DNA of 64,000 bases from Pseudotabrizicola formosa (GTDB lineage: Bacteria; Pseudomonadota; Alphaproteobacteria; Rhodobacterales; Rhodobacteraceae): NCBI RefSeq assembly GCF_002900965.1, contig NZ_PJOM01000002.1, positions 558,001 to 622,000 on the forward strand. Reading direction: 5' to 3'. Of this stretch, positions 8,166 through 18,270 are shown one piece after another. A model generated the notes under the pieces. It saw only the letters and a program-made list of their open reading frames with translations. It ran no database searches and had not been told where the DNA came from. Position 1 is the stretch's first letter; the number at the start of each line of letters is the position of its first letter. The position numbers and the translations under genes are program-made.

Positions 8166-9212
8166 ATGACCAAAGGCCACAACGGGTTGACCTATGCCGA
8201 TGCGGGCGTGGATATTGACGCGGGCAATGCGCTGATCGAGCGGATCAAGCCGGCTGCCAAGCGCACGATGCGGTCGGGCACCATGGGGGGGCTGGGCGGC
8301 TTTGGCGCGCTGTTCGACCTCAAGGCCGCAGGATATACCGATCCGATCCTTGTGGCGGCCACCGATGGTGTGGGCACCAAGCTGCGCATCGCAATTGACA
8401 CCGGCACTGTCGATACCATCGGCGTCGATCTGGTGGCGATGTGCGTCAACGATTTGGTGTGTCAGGGGGCTGAGCCTCTGTTTTTCCTCGACTATTTCGC
8501 AACTGGCAAGCTTGATCTGGATCAGGCCACCCGCATCATCACCGGCATCGCCGCGGGCTGTGAAGCGAGCGGCTGTGCGCTGATCGGCGGCGAGACGGCG
8601 GAAATGCCGGGCATGTATCACGGCGGTGATTTCGACCTTGCCGGTTTTGCCGTCGGCGCAATGGAGCGCGGGGCCGATCTGCCATCGGGCGTGGGGCAGG
8701 GCGATGTGCTGCTGGGGCTGGCGTCGAACGGGGTACATTCCAACGGCTACAGTTTCGTGCGCAAGGTGGTAGAGCTGTCGGGGCTGGCGTGGGATGCGCC
8801 GTCGCCGTTCAGTGACGGCACGCTGGGTGCCGCGCTGCTTGCGCCGACCCGGCTTTATGTCAAGCAGGCGCTTGCGGCGGTGCGGGCAGGGGGCGTGCGT
8901 GCCCTGGCCCATATCACCGGTGGCGGGCTGACCGAAAACCCGCCGCGCGTGATTCCCGAAGGGCTGGCCTGTCAGATCGATCTGGACTGCTGGGATCTGC
9001 CGCCGGTGTTCGACTGGCTGGCGCGGACGGCAAACATGTCGGAACCCGAGCTGCTCAAGACCTTCAACTGCGGCATCGGCATGATGCTGGTGGTGGCCCA
9101 GGACCGCGCCGATGCGCTGACCGATCTGCTGCGGGCCGAAGGCGAAACCGTGATCCGCATGGGGCAGGTCGTGCCGGGCGATGGGGTGATCTACACGGGC
9201 CGTCTGCTGTGA
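8166..9212 (+). CDS. purM: Phosphoribosylformylglycinamidine cyclo-ligase
   Basis: Fifth step of de novo purine synthesis: ATP-dependent closure of FGAM to AIR. 348 residues, the normal length. The AIR-synthase N-terminal motif [13 protein letters not shown] lies near residues 75-87, the conserved [10 protein letters not shown] at about 141-150 and a glycine-rich [13 protein letters not shown] in the C-terminal domain. The stop overlaps the GTG start of purN by four bases, so the two are translated together. The upstream tRNA is on the opposite strand, so a promoter should lie in 8009-8165. Confidence 0.98.
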   Translation: MTKGHNGLTYADAGVDIDAGNALIERIKPAAKRTMRSGTMGGLGGFGALFDLKAAGYTDPILVAATDGVGTKLRIAIDTGTVDTIGVDLVAMCVNDLVCQGAEPLFFLDYFATGKLDLDQATRIITGIAAGCEASGCALIGGETAEMPGMYHGGDFDLAGFAVGAMERGADLPSGVGQGDVLLGLASNGVHSNGYSFVRKVVELSGLAWDAPSPFSDGTLGAALLAPTRLYVKQALAAVRAGGVRALAHITGGGLTENPPRVIPEGLACQIDLDCWDLPPVFDWLARTANMSEPELLKTFNCGIGMMLVVAQDRADALTDLLRAEGETVIRMGQVVPGDGVIYTGRLL

Positions 9213-9808
9213 CACGGGTTGCCATCCTGATTTCAGGGGGTGGCTCCAACATGCTGCGGCTGGTGCAGGACATGCAGGCCGGCGGCTATGCGCAGCCGGT
9301 TCTGGTGGCCTCCAACGATCCGCAAGCGGTGGGGCTCGCCCGGGCGGCAGCCTGCGGCGTGCCAACGGCAGCGGTGGATCATCGCAGCTTTGGCCGTGAC
9401 CGCGCGGGGTTTGAAGCAGAGTTGCTGCAGCCGATCCTTGCGGCAAAGCCGGATGTGCTGTGCCTTGCCGGGTTCATGCGGGTGCTGACCCCCGGCTTCG
9501 TGCGCCGGTTTGACGGGCGGATGCTGAACATCCACCCCTCCTTGCTGCCGAAATATCCTGGCCTGCACACCCATCAGCGTGCGCTTGACGCGGGCGATAC
9601 GGCAGCAGGGTGCACCGTGCATGAGGTGACAGCGGAACTGGACGCAGGCCCGGTGCTGGGGCAGGCGGTGGTGCCGGTTCTGCCCGGCGATACGGCGGAA
9701 ACACTATCCGCCCGGGTGCTGGTGCAAGAGCATCGGCTCTACCCTGAGGTGCTGCGCCGTTTTGTAGCGGGGCAACGGGAGCCAGTGTTTCTGGACTCCG
9801 ACCGATAA
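9209..9808 (+). CDS. purN: Phosphoribosylglycinamide formyltransferase
   Basis: Third step of purine synthesis: transfers a formyl group from 10-formyl-THF to GAR. 199 residues. The N-terminal [10 protein letters not shown] phosphate-binding loop, the catalytic [17 protein letters not shown] block (Asn and His) and [15 protein letters not shown] (catalytic Asp) are intact. GTG start inside the end of purM (GTGA overlap), the common arrangement for this pair. Confidence 0.98.
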   Translation: MTRVAILISGGGSNMLRLVQDMQAGGYAQPVLVASNDPQAVGLARAAACGVPTAAVDHRSFGRDRAGFEAELLQPILAAKPDVLCLAGFMRVLTPGFVRRFDGRMLNIHPSLLPKYPGLHTHQRALDAGDTAAGCTVHEVTAELDAGPVLGQAVVPVLPGDTAETLSARVLVQEHRLYPEVLRRFVAGQREPVFLDSDR

Positions 9809-9995
9809 CCGACCGCCAGCGCACAACTGTTTCCATTTTGCGCCCATTTTGGCGGGATCCGCTGCTGGTGACCGGCGCAGCGGCGCAAAACTGTGAACAA
9901 TTGTTCGCAATCTCGCAACAAACCTGTCATGCGCCGCTGGTAGCCGCACAAGCGTGTCCAAATCGTTAACGGGCACGGCTTGAAAAGGAACTGAC

Positions 9996-11054
9996 ATGAA
10001 ATTTCACGTCCTCGCCGCGGCGTTGATCGCGGCCTTTGCCCTGCCCGGTCCGGGTGCTGCGGCAACCCTGAACACACTCGACGGGCAGGCCCCCATCGTC
10101 ATCGCCCATCGCGGGACGGCAGGGTATTTGCCAGAGCACACGCTGGGCGGCTATGAACTGGCGATCAAGATGGGGGCAGATTATATCGAGCCCGATCTGG
10201 CGCTGACCAAGGATGGTGTCCTTGTCGCCATGCACGACTCGACCTTGCGTGGCACAACCGATGTCGCAACCGTGTTCCCGGGCCGTGAGTTCGACCCTGT
10301 GCGCAACTTCACCTATGCTGAGATCCAGCAGCTGACCGTCAAGCCGCGCGGCCAGCAGGCGGGGACCAGCTATCCCGGCTTCACGCCATCGATGGATAAC
10401 CCCTATCGTGTCCCGACCTTCCAGGAAGTGCTCGATTTTCTGGTGGAGTATAATACCGCCAACGGCACCGAGATTGGCATCTATCCAGAGGCCAAATCGC
10501 CAACCTCTGCATTCGGCAGCCGTCAGATCGTGCAACAGCTGAACGCCGCCGGCTTCAACAGTGCCAATGACAAAGTGTTCATCCAGAGCTTTGACCTCGC
10601 CGCCCTGCGCGCCATTGCCGCGATTCAGGAAGAGGAAGACAGCAGCCAGCGTCTTGCGGCCCTTGGCAGTGTAAGCCTGTTGGTCACTGGCGAGTACAGC
10701 ATCGGCGGCATGACCCTGGCCGAGATCGCCACCTTTGCGGACGGCGTTGGTGTCAGCTTGTCGGGGCAGGCCCTGACCAAAGGCTTTGTCGATGCCGCCC
10801 ATGCGCTTGGTCTGATCGTTCACGGCTATACCCTGCGGCCTCTGGACCAAGAGGCTTCGGATGTGCAGATCGCCGGTCTGTTCGCCTTGGGCTATGACGG
10901 CTGGTTCACCGATTACACCGACCGCACCCGTGCCAGCCTCGATGCGATCTTGCCGCCATCGCCCGTGCCGCTGCCTGCTGGTGGCCTGTTGCTGCTGGGT
11001 GCCCTTGGCACGCTGGCCTTTGCCCGGCGCAAAGCGGCGCGTCTCGCAGCCTGA
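9996..11054 (+). CDS. Glycerophosphodiester phosphodiesterase with VPLPA-CTERM tail
   Basis: 352 residues. A signal peptide ends near GPGAAA (about residue 23), then a GlpQ-type TIM barrel: HRGTAGYLPEHT (His38, Glu47 region), YIEPDLALTKDG and MHDSTL provide the metal and catalytic residues. It hydrolyses glycerophosphodiesters to glycerol-3-phosphate and an alcohol. The C-terminus has VPLPAGGLLLLGALGTLAFA followed by RRKAARLAA, an exosortase-type sorting signal, so the enzyme is probably surface- or matrix-bound rather than free in the periplasm. RBS AAGGAA lies just upstream. Transcribed alone. Confidence 0.95.
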   Translation: MKFHVLAAALIAAFALPGPGAAATLNTLDGQAPIVIAHRGTAGYLPEHTLGGYELAIKMGADYIEPDLALTKDGVLVAMHDSTLRGTTDVATVFPGREFDPVRNFTYAEIQQLTVKPRGQQAGTSYPGFTPSMDNPYRVPTFQEVLDFLVEYNTANGTEIGIYPEAKSPTSAFGSRQIVQQLNAAGFNSANDKVFIQSFDLAALRAIAAIQEEEDSSQRLAALGSVSLLVTGEYSIGGMTLAEIATFADGVGVSLSGQALTKGFVDAAHALGLIVHGYTLRPLDQEASDVQIAGLFALGYDGWFTDYTDRTRASLDAILPPSPVPLPAGGLLLLGALGTLAFARRKAARLAA

Positions 11055-11127
11055 GCCTGGGCAACGTTGCGTGGCGGCAAACCGCACAGGTGCGTTCCGC
11101 CCGGATCTGCCGCCGCTCAGAACCAAG

Positions 11128-11151
11128 GGTTTGCCCGGAAACGGGCAAACC
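11128..11151. terminator. Hairpin with GAAA loop between convergent genes
   Basis: Perfect 10-bp stem GGTTTGCCCG / CGGGCAAACC closed by a GAAA tetraloop, between the phosphodiesterase (plus) and the Hint-domain gene (minus). There is no long T run on either side, so it may act as a 3'-end stabiliser rather than a classical terminator. Confidence 0.55.
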
Positions 11152-11174
11152 GGCTTGCGGATCATCAGGACAGG

Positions 11175-12176
11175 CTAACAAAAACCTGCCAGACGCGCCG
11201 CAACCGCTGGCAAGAGCGGTCGCGCCAGCCCGCTGCCGGTGCCGGTCACCGGGCATAACTCTGGAAACAGCCGGCGAATCTCATCGCGCGCCTGCCGGTC
11301 AAAGGCGGACAGCGCCACCCCGCCGGCGAACAGGCTCTCGGTTGCGGCGCCTTCGGCAAAGATCACCTGATGATCTTCGCACAAGATATGCACATAGGTC
11401 ACCGTGGGCCGGCGCAAGCGCCGGATCGTGCGCCCGTTGATCAGATGACGGGCGGCGGCAAGGGTTTCGCGCTCACCCGTCGTCAGCTCGGATGGCCAGC
11501 CACTGACCAGCATGCGGTGCTGGGGCGACACCAGCAGATCGCGCTGGTTGCCCATTGCGCCGGCGGCAAAGCGCACCGGGGCCATGCTGCCCAGCCCGCA
11601 GACCGTGCGCCGCCCGGCCCAGACCACCGGGGCATAGCCGTTGTCCATGGTCTGCACCAGATCGCCGGGACGCAGACCTTCGACCCCCAGCATGCCGCGA
11701 TGGGTCAGAATCCGGGTGCCCGCAACAAAGCAGGGAATGGCGGGCGGGCTGTCGGCAAAGGCGCTGAACGGCAGTTTCTCTGCCCGGGGCGGGTTGATAC
11801 CCGGCCCGTATTGGACCCTGCCGGCAGAAACCCCATCGACCTGGAACAGGATTTTGGCAGGATTGGTGAAAATCTCATGTCCGCCAGAGGACGCGCGCCC
11901 CTGATACTGATCATGCTGTGGGTTCAGGTTTCGGACCAGCGGGCGTTCCGGCGGATCAGTTTCCGGCCAGGCATAGATATCGACGAACTGGCCGTTGCTG
12001 AAATGGGTCTCGCCCGGATTGACCTGCCGCACCACCACCCGAAAGGTGCGGTCGGCCGCGCCAAGCGGTTCCACCCCGGCCAGGGTCACCGTCATGTTAT
12101 CGCCATTGCCAGAGGACGCAAGCGATCGATACGTGGCGATCTGATCGCCACGCAGGAAAAGTTCTGTCTGTGCCAT
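11175..12176 (-). CDS. Hint-domain protein
   Basis: 333 residues from the chosen start (MAQTELFLRG). Residues 1-145 form a beta-rich region without a known name. From Cys149 (IPCFVAGTRILTHRG) runs a Hedgehog/intein-like Hint domain with the expected blocks GVEGLRPGDLVQTMDNGYAPVVW and DLLVSPQHRMLV. Hint domains self-cleave at the Cys; in Rhodobacterales they commonly sit in secreted repeat proteins, but here there is no RTX repeat or signal peptide. No intein C-terminal His-Asn or following Cys/Ser/Thr is seen, so splicing is unlikely. Function unknown. Confidence 0.85.
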   Translation of the reverse strand: MAQTELFLRGDQIATYRSLASSGNGDNMTVTLAGVEPLGAADRTFRVVVRQVNPGETHFSNGQFVDIYAWPETDPPERPLVRNLNPQHDQYQGRASSGGHEIFTNPAKILFQVDGVSAGRVQYGPGINPPRAEKLPFSAFADSPPAIPCFVAGTRILTHRGMLGVEGLRPGDLVQTMDNGYAPVVWAGRRTVCGLGSMAPVRFAAGAMGNQRDLLVSPQHRMLVSGWPSELTTGERETLAAARHLINGRTIRRLRRPTVTYVHILCEDHQVIFAEGAATESLFAGGVALSAFDRQARDEIRRLFPELCPVTGTGSGLARPLLPAVAARLAGFC

Positions 12177-12347
12177 CTTGGGAAACTTCTGCGCTGCTTG
12201 CCGGAAACCTAGCAGCCTTGCCAGCACCTGTCGCAGTGAAAACCCCTAAAATTGGAAAGCCGGGGCTTTTCAAGGTGAAGGCCGCCGCCTATAGCGGAAG
12301 GACACCCGTTGCGGGATGCCCCCGCGGCCCCTTGAAAGACGCGACCT

Positions 12348-13505
12348 ATGCGCACCATCACCACGACTGAAGACCTCGCCGCCTTTTGCGAGGCTGCCAA
12401 AGCCCAGCCTTACGTTACCATCGACACCGAATTCCTGCGTGAGCGGACCTATTGGTCAAAGCTGTGCCTGATCCAGATGGCCTTGCCCGGCAAGAATGGC
12501 GATGCGGTGCTGGTCGACCCGATCGAGGGCGAGGCCATGAGCATGGAGCCACTCTATGACCTGTTTCGCCACAAGGCGACGGTCAAGGTGTTCCACGCGG
12601 CCCGGCAGGATCTGGAGATCTTCTTCGTCGAAGGCAATGTGTTTCCCGAACCCCTGTTTGATACCCAGATCGCCGCCATGGTCTGCGGCTTTGGCGAACA
12701 GGTGGGCTATGAGACGCTGGTGCGCAAGATCGCCAAGGAAAACCTCGACAAGACCAGCCGGTTCACCGACTGGTCGCGCCGCCCGCTGACCGATGCGCAA
12801 AAGGAATATGCCATTGCCGATGTCACCCATCTGCGGGTGATCTATGAATGGCTGGCGGCCCAACTGGCCAAGAATGGCCGGTCACATTGGGTGGGCGAAG
12901 AACTGGCCGTGCTGGTGAACCCCGAGACCTATACCACCACCCCCGAAGAGGCCTGGCTGCGGATCAAGACCCGCACCACCTCGGGTCGGTTTCTGGCCGT
13001 GGTCAAGGAATTGGCGCGGTTCCGCGAGGAGTATGCGCAAAAGAACAACGTGCCGCGCAGCCGGGTGATGAAGGATGATGCCCTGCTGGAACTGGCCTCC
13101 ACCCGGCCCACGTCGGTGGAAGAGTTGGGGCGGTCGCGCCTGCTGATGCGCGAAGGGCGCAAGCCCGAGATTGCCGATGGCATTCTGGCCGCTGTCAAGG
13201 CCGGGCTGGCGATGAAGCCGGAAGACATGCCAAAGGTCGCGGATGAGCGCGAGCAGATTCAGGTCAACCCCGCTCTGGCCGACCTGTTGCGGGTGCTGTT
13301 GAAAGCCAAGTCCGAAAGCCTTGGGGTGGCCCCGAAGCTGATCGCGTCCTCTGCCGATCTGGACGCCATCGCTGCCGGTGGGCGCGAGGTCGAAGCCCTT
13401 GGCGGCTGGCGCAAGGAAGCCTTCGGGAATGACGCGCTTGCCCTGTGCCGGGGCGAGATTGCCCTGTCGGCCAAGGGCAATGAGGTGCGGGTGATAAGGC
13501 TTTGA
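12348..13505 (+). CDS. rnd: Ribonuclease D
   Basis: 3'-to-5' exoribonuclease that trims tRNA precursors. 385 residues. The DEDD exonuclease signature begins at VTIDTEFLRERTYW (residues about 21-34), continues with VFHAARQDLEIF and ends with YAIADVTHLRVIYEWL (DEDDy tyrosine/aspartate). HRDC nucleic-acid-binding regions occupy roughly residues 205-370. Start at ATG 12348 (MRTITTTEDLAAF). Single gene. Confidence 0.96.
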   Translation: MRTITTTEDLAAFCEAAKAQPYVTIDTEFLRERTYWSKLCLIQMALPGKNGDAVLVDPIEGEAMSMEPLYDLFRHKATVKVFHAARQDLEIFFVEGNVFPEPLFDTQIAAMVCGFGEQVGYETLVRKIAKENLDKTSRFTDWSRRPLTDAQKEYAIADVTHLRVIYEWLAAQLAKNGRSHWVGEELAVLVNPETYTTTPEEAWLRIKTRTTSGRFLAVVKELARFREEYAQKNNVPRSRVMKDDALLELASTRPTSVEELGRSRLLMREGRKPEIADGILAAVKAGLAMKPEDMPKVADEREQIQVNPALADLLRVLLKAKSESLGVAPKLIASSADLDAIAAGGREVEALGGWRKEAFGNDALALCRGEIALSAKGNEVRVIRL

Positions 13506-13528
13506 CCTGATCCGCGCGCCCCGGAACC

Positions 13529-13984
13529 TTAACGGCCCGTGGTGCGCGCCGACCGCTCACCCTGCACGGTGATACGCGAAATATCCTCCAGCCGGCGCGG
13601 GCTGATCGCCATTGCGGCGGTCACTTCCCGTGTCCGCTGGCTGCCGACAGGTGTTTGCGTCACCGGCGGCAGGATGCGGAACTCCAGCATCAGATGGGTT
13701 GGGTCCTCACCTTTGACCTCGACCAGTTCAGCCTCCCACCAGCCTTGGCTTTCCATGACCCCGGTGGCCCGCACGATGGCCCCGCCGGTGTAGGGCTCCA
13801 CACTCAGCTCGGTCACATCCGCCACCAGCAGACGCGGATCGGCGGCCTGTTGCTGCGATGCCAGGGTCTCGACCCGCTCAGAGCGCCCAAACCAGTTGAA
13901 CGGGTTCAGCCGCGACTCGCGCACCGCCCCGCAGGATGTCAGAACCAGAACGGCAACAAGGGCGGCGGTCACAGGAGTTTTCAT
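13529..13984 (-). CDS. Predicted lipoprotein, function unknown
   Basis: 151 residues from MKTPVTAALV. A lipobox LTSC places the lipid-modified cysteine at residue 18. The mature part has a conserved-looking N-terminal segment RESRLNPFNWFGRSE, then a mixed alpha/beta region with LSVEPYTGGAIVRATGVMES. There is no enzyme motif. The NPFNWFG stretch is a feature I associate with small conserved alphaproteobacterial lipoproteins, not a functional clue. An ATG four codons upstream (13996) is equally possible. Divergent from sufE. Confidence 0.85.
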   Translation of the reverse strand: MKTPVTAALVAVLVLTSCGAVRESRLNPFNWFGRSERVETLASQQQAADPRLLVADVTELSVEPYTGGAIVRATGVMESQGWWEAELVEVKGEDPTHLMLEFRILPPVTQTPVGSQRTREVTAAMAISPRRLEDISRITVQGERSARTTGR

Positions 13985-14119
13985 CGGTGCATCCATCTTG
14001 GCTTTGATCTTGGGTAGCCGATCAGCCTGCTTTTGAAAAGGGCGGGTGTTGATTTGCGGCAAGGGGGCTGGACCAATCCGGGGCAGGGCATTACCTCCCT
14101 GTGCAAAGGAGCCCCGCAT

Positions 14120-14527
14120 ATGGCCACCCCCGCCTTTGAAGACATTGCCGAAACCTTCGATTTCCTCGACGATTGGGAAGACCGCTATCGCCATGTGATC
14201 GAATTGGGAAAGGCGATGCCGCCCTTGCCCGATGAATTCAAGGTGCCCGCGCTCAAGGTCGATGGCTGCGCCAGTCAGGTCTGGCTGCGCCCCGTAGTGG
14301 CAGAAGGCCGGTTCGATTTTCAGGGCGAAAGTGACGCGATGATCGTGCGCGGCCTGATCGCCATCCTGCACGCGCTCTATTCCGGGGTGCCGGTCGATCA
14401 GGTGGCCTCCATCGACGCGCCGGCCGAACTGGGGCGGCTGGGTCTGAACGATCACCTGTCGGCACAACGCTCCAACGGGGTGCGCGCCATGGTGGACCGC
14501 ATCCGATCGGTCGCCGCAGCCGCCTAA
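14120..14527 (+). CDS. sufE: Cysteine desulfuration protein SufE
   Basis: 135 residues. SufE accepts persulfide sulfur from the cysteine desulfurase SufS and passes it to the SufBCD Fe-S scaffold. The acceptor cysteine is Cys50 in VDGCASQVW; other family blocks are RYRHVIELGKAMPPLP and RGLIAILHALYSG. Start at ATG 14120 after AAAGGA. No suf operon is nearby, a stand-alone arrangement. Its stop overlaps the convergent aminopeptidase by four bases. Confidence 0.95.
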   Translation: MATPAFEDIAETFDFLDDWEDRYRHVIELGKAMPPLPDEFKVPALKVDGCASQVWLRPVVAEGRFDFQGESDAMIVRGLIAILHALYSGVPVDQVASIDAPAELGRLGLNDHLSAQRSNGVRAMVDRIRSVAAAA

Positions 14528-16326
14528 AGCGGCGCGCAGGCGGCGGTCAGCCAGTCGCGCACCGCGCCCGATACCCGCGGGCCAATCTTGTGCAGAACCT
14601 GTGCGTGATAGGCGTCGAGCCAGAGCCGGTCCTCTGGCGACAACATGGCCGTCACGATCAGCCGGCGGTCCAGCGGTACGAAGGTCAGCGTCTCAAAGCT
14701 GTACTGCGCCCGCTTGTCGCCCAGATCCGAGGCGACCTGCACTACGATCAGGTTTTCCAGCCGGATGCCGAACGCGCCTTCGCGGTAATAGCCCGGCTCG
14801 TTCGACAGGATCATCCCGGGCTCCAACGGCACCTCGGACAGCCGGCTGATCCGCTGTGGCCCTTCATGCACCGACAGGAACGCCCCCACGCCATGCCCGG
14901 TGCCGTGGTCGAAGTCGAACCCCGCCACCCACAACGCAAACCGGGCCAGCGGGTCCAGATCGCGCCCCGCCACGCCTTTGGGAAAGCGCGCCCGCGAAAT
15001 CGCGATCATGCCTTGCAACACCCGGGTATAGCAGGCCCGCGCTTCCTCGCCCGGGTCGCCCACCGCAACCGTGCGGGTGATGTCGGTGGTGCCGTCGCGG
15101 TACTGCGCGCCGGAATCCACCAGCAGCAGTTCATTGTCCCGCACCGCCCGGTTGGTCTCTCGCGTGACGCGGTAATGCATGATGGCCCCGTGGGGCCCCG
15201 CGCCGCAGATAGTGTCAAAGCTGATGTCATGCAGCGCATTGGTGGCGCGGCGGAATCCTTCCAGTGCGGTCACCACGTCAATTTCGGTCAGGCTGCCCGC
15301 CGGCTGGCGGTCGAGCCAGCACAGAAACTCCACCATCGCCGCCCCATCGCGCAGATGGGCCTCGCGCATGCCGACAATCTCGGCGGCGGTTTTGCGCGCC
15401 TTGGGCAGGCGGCAGGGGTCATCGCCCCAGACCACGTCAATTCCCGCGTCAGCCATCTCGTCACGGATGGCCAGTGGCGCGCTGCCGCGATCCACCCGCA
15501 CCGGCCCTGTCAGACTCCGCAGCGCGGGCACAAAGGCGGCAGGCGGGCACAAGGTGACCTGCGGGCCAAGATGGGCGCGCGTGGGGCCATCCAGCTTGGC
15601 CAGATCGGTGAACAGCGTCACCCGGCCATCATCAAGCAGGATGGCAAACCCCTGCAGCACCGGGTTTTTCGGCACATCAGCACCCCGGATGTTGAGCAGC
15701 CAGCAGATCGAGTCGGGCAGGGTGATCACCGCTGCCCGCTGTCCGGCCGTCCGCAAACCCTCGGCCAGCCGCGCCCGCTTTTCGGCACTGGTCTCGCCGG
15801 CCAGAGCATCCGGATGCACAAAGGCCAGCCCGCAGGGGGCAGGCGGCTGATCCGGCCAGACCGCATCAATCAGATTGCGCGTGGCGCGCAGGCCAAGCCC
15901 CGCCGGTTCCAGCACCACCCGCAGGGCAGCGATGTCATCGGCCGTGTGCAGCCAGGGGTCAAAGCCGATCTCTCCGGCCTCAAGATGCTGTCTGATCCAG
16001 TCCCCCGCCTTGATGTCGGGCCAGGGCACCGGGGTGAAATGGCCAAGGTCCACTTGCGTCTTGACCTGCAGCCGGTATCGCCCGTCAATGAACACCCCTG
16101 CGATTGTGGGAAGCACCACCGCAAAACCGGCCGATCCGGTAAACCCGGTCAGCCATTGCAACCTCTCGTCCCGTGCCGCCACGTATTCGCCCTGATGCGC
16201 ATCGGCGCGCGGCACGATGAATCCGGCCAGCCCCTCGCGCGCCATCACCTCGCGCAGCGCGGCCAAACGGGGCGGGCCGTGGTCCGGTGTGGCATGGCTG
16301 TCAAAGCTCTGGAACATGGTTTGCAC
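14524..16326 (-). CDS. Xaa-Pro aminopeptidase, M24 family
   Basis: Removes N-terminal residues preceding proline. 600 residues, the length of the three-domain APP1/AMPP type (two creatinase-like N-terminal domains plus catalytic pita-bread domain). Metal ligands are visible: LLVDSGAQYRDGTTDITRTV (two Asp), HGTGHGVGAFLSVHEGP (His), LSNEPGYYREGAFGIRLEN (two Glu). No signal peptide, hence cytoplasmic. A downstream ATG at codon 4 is also possible. Converges with sufE. Confidence 0.95.
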   Translation of the reverse strand: MQTMFQSFDSHATPDHGPPRLAALREVMAREGLAGFIVPRADAHQGEYVAARDERLQWLTGFTGSAGFAVVLPTIAGVFIDGRYRLQVKTQVDLGHFTPVPWPDIKAGDWIRQHLEAGEIGFDPWLHTADDIAALRVVLEPAGLGLRATRNLIDAVWPDQPPAPCGLAFVHPDALAGETSAEKRARLAEGLRTAGQRAAVITLPDSICWLLNIRGADVPKNPVLQGFAILLDDGRVTLFTDLAKLDGPTRAHLGPQVTLCPPAAFVPALRSLTGPVRVDRGSAPLAIRDEMADAGIDVVWGDDPCRLPKARKTAAEIVGMREAHLRDGAAMVEFLCWLDRQPAGSLTEIDVVTALEGFRRATNALHDISFDTICGAGPHGAIMHYRVTRETNRAVRDNELLLVDSGAQYRDGTTDITRTVAVGDPGEEARACYTRVLQGMIAISRARFPKGVAGRDLDPLARFALWVAGFDFDHGTGHGVGAFLSVHEGPQRISRLSEVPLEPGMILSNEPGYYREGAFGIRLENLIVVQVASDLGDKRAQYSFETLTFVPLDRRLIVTAMLSPEDRLWLDAYHAQVLHKIGPRVSGAVRDWLTAACAPL

Positions 16327-16354
16327 CTTTCAGAAATACGCCGGGGGCGCGACA

Positions 16355-16372
16355 AAGGGGGGCGGCCCCCCC
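16355..16372 (-). terminator. Possible cobT terminator
   Basis: Read on the minus strand, a run of G (16366-16372) pairs with a run of C (16357-16362) across a three-base loop and is followed by TTTGT, about 18 bases after the cobT stop. The T tract is short, so this is tentative. Confidence 0.4.
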
Positions 16373-16389
16373 AACTGACCGCAGCCATC

Positions 16390-18261
16390 CTAACCGGTCT
16401 TGCGCAGCCCCAGCACCCGCGCCCGCTTGCGCGGATCGGTGTCAAACAGCCCGGCCAGCTGTTCGGTCATCGCGCCCGCCAGCTGTTCCACATCGGTGAT
16501 GGTCACGGCGCGCTGGTAATAGCGGGTCACGTCATGGCCGATGCCGATGGCAATCAGCTCCACCGCGCGCTTGCGTTCGACCATGGCGATCACGTCGCGC
16601 AGGTGTTTTTCCAGAAAGTTCGCCGGGTTGACCGACAGGCTGCTGTCATCCACCGGCGCGCCATCGGAAATCACCATCAGGATCTTGCGCGCCTCGGGCC
16701 GGGCCGCCGCGCGGCGATGCGCCCATTCCAGCGCCTCGCCGTCGATGTTTTCCTTCAAGAGGCCCTCTTTCATCATCAGCCCCAGATTGGGCCGCGCCCG
16801 GCGCCAGGGCGCATCCGCCCCCTTGTAGATGATGTGGCGCAGATCGTTCAGCCGCCCCGGCTGCTGTGGCCGCCCCTGGGCCAGCCAGCGTTCGCGGCTT
16901 TGGCCACCCTTCCAGGCGCGGGTGGTGAAGCCAAGGATCTCCACCTTCACCGAACAGCGTTCCAGCGTGCGGGCCAGCACATCGGCACAGATCGCGGCAA
17001 TGCTGATGGGCCGCCCGCGCATCGAGCCGGAGTTGTCCAGAAGGATCGTCACGCAGGTGTCGCGGAACTCGGTGTCCTTTTCCTGCTTGAAGCTCAGCGG
17101 CGTGGTCGGGTTGGCCACCACACGCGCCAAGCGGCCCGCATCCAGCGTGCCCTCTTCCAGATCGAAATCCCAAGAGCGGTTCTGTTGCGCCTGCAACCGG
17201 CGTTGCAGCTTGTTGGCAAGCCGGCTGACGGCCCCTTTGAGCGGTTCCAGCTGCTGGTCGAGGTAGGCGCGCAACCGTTCCAGCTCTGCCGGTTCGGCCA
17301 GATCTTCCGCGCGGATTTCCTCATCAAAATCTGTGGTATAGACGGTATAGTTCGGATCGGCCGAAGAATGCGGGGCAGGGGGCGGCGGCTCCAGCGGGGC
17401 CTCGCCCTCGGGCAGTTCCGCCTCATCGCCCTGCTCCATATCGGCGCTGTCTTCCATCGAGACCTGCGCCTGAGACTGGTCCTGCTGGTCTTCCTGGCTG
17501 CGCTCGGGGCTGGCTTCGGACTCGTCCTGTTCGGACTGATCCTCGCCTTCGCTTTCGGGGCTGTCCTCGTCTTCCTGCGCCTGATCATCGGCGGCATCAT
17601 CGTCGGGCGCGTCGGGGTCGTCGCCCAGCTGGTCGCCGTAGCCAAGGTCGGAAATCACCTTGCGGGTCAGGCGGGCAAAAGCCGCCTGATCGGCCAGCAC
17701 ATGGTCGATGTTTTCCAATGTGCCGCTGGCCTGTTCTTCGATGAAGCCGCGCCACAGGTTCATCACGTTCTCCGCCCCGGCAGGCAGATCGCGCCCGGTG
17801 GCCAGATGGCGCACCAGATAGCCCGCCGCCACCGACAAGGGCGCATCCTGAGAATTGGTGATCTGGGCATAGCCCTTGCGGTCCGCCTCATGCCCGATCT
17901 TGGCGTCGATATTGCCTGCCGTGCCCGGCATCGCCCGGGCGCCCACCGCCTCGCAGCGGGCGGTTTCCATCGCGTCATAGATGTCGCGCGCCATCTGGCC
18001 AGAGGGCGCATAGCGGTTTGACACCGCCTCGTCATGGAACTTGCGGCGCAAGGCAAAGGCATCCGCCGTGCCGCGGGCCAGAAGCACCTCATCCCGGGTC
18101 ATCCGGCGGCTGACCTGCGGCAGGCGCACGCCATCGCGGTTCATGCCCGGCGGGTCCACCGAATAGGTGACGGTCATCTCCGGATCATCGGCCATGACCT
18201 TGGTGGCCTCGGCAAGGGCCTTCTTGAACGGATCGGCTGGGTTGTCGGTGGGTTTGGTCAT
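16390..18261 (-). CDS. cobT: Aerobic cobaltochelatase subunit CobT
   Basis: Partner of CobS and CobN in inserting Co2+ into hydrogenobyrinate a,c-diamide (aerobic cobalamin pathway). 623 residues: an N-terminal helical region (1-200), a highly acidic low-complexity linker (about 210-300, rich in Asp/Glu/Gln/Ser), and a C-terminal von Willebrand A domain with MIDAS motif DNSGS at about 407-411 plus later Thr and Asp ([19 protein letters not shown]). Lies downstream of cobS on the same strand; CobN is not in the window. Confidence 0.97.
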   Translation of the reverse strand: MTKPTDNPADPFKKALAEATKVMADDPEMTVTYSVDPPGMNRDGVRLPQVSRRMTRDEVLLARGTADAFALRRKFHDEAVSNRYAPSGQMARDIYDAMETARCEAVGARAMPGTAGNIDAKIGHEADRKGYAQITNSQDAPLSVAAGYLVRHLATGRDLPAGAENVMNLWRGFIEEQASGTLENIDHVLADQAAFARLTRKVISDLGYGDQLGDDPDAPDDDAADDQAQEDEDSPESEGEDQSEQDESEASPERSQEDQQDQSQAQVSMEDSADMEQGDEAELPEGEAPLEPPPPAPHSSADPNYTVYTTDFDEEIRAEDLAEPAELERLRAYLDQQLEPLKGAVSRLANKLQRRLQAQQNRSWDFDLEEGTLDAGRLARVVANPTTPLSFKQEKDTEFRDTCVTILLDNSGSMRGRPISIAAICADVLARTLERCSVKVEILGFTTRAWKGGQSRERWLAQGRPQQPGRLNDLRHIIYKGADAPWRRARPNLGLMMKEGLLKENIDGEALEWAHRRAAARPEARKILMVISDGAPVDDSSLSVNPANFLEKHLRDVIAMVERKRAVELIAIGIGHDVTRYYQRAVTITDVEQLAGAMTEQLAGLFDTDPRKRARVLGLRKTG

Positions 18262-18270
18262 CTCTCGCCC

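Noticed and set aside
14590-18021. Very long open frame (1143 codons) on the plus strand
   Set aside because: It lies antisense to the aminopeptidase and cobT genes, whose products have clear motifs. Its translation is low-complexity (Gly/Arg/His/Gln-rich), as expected from the antisense of GC-rich coding DNA.
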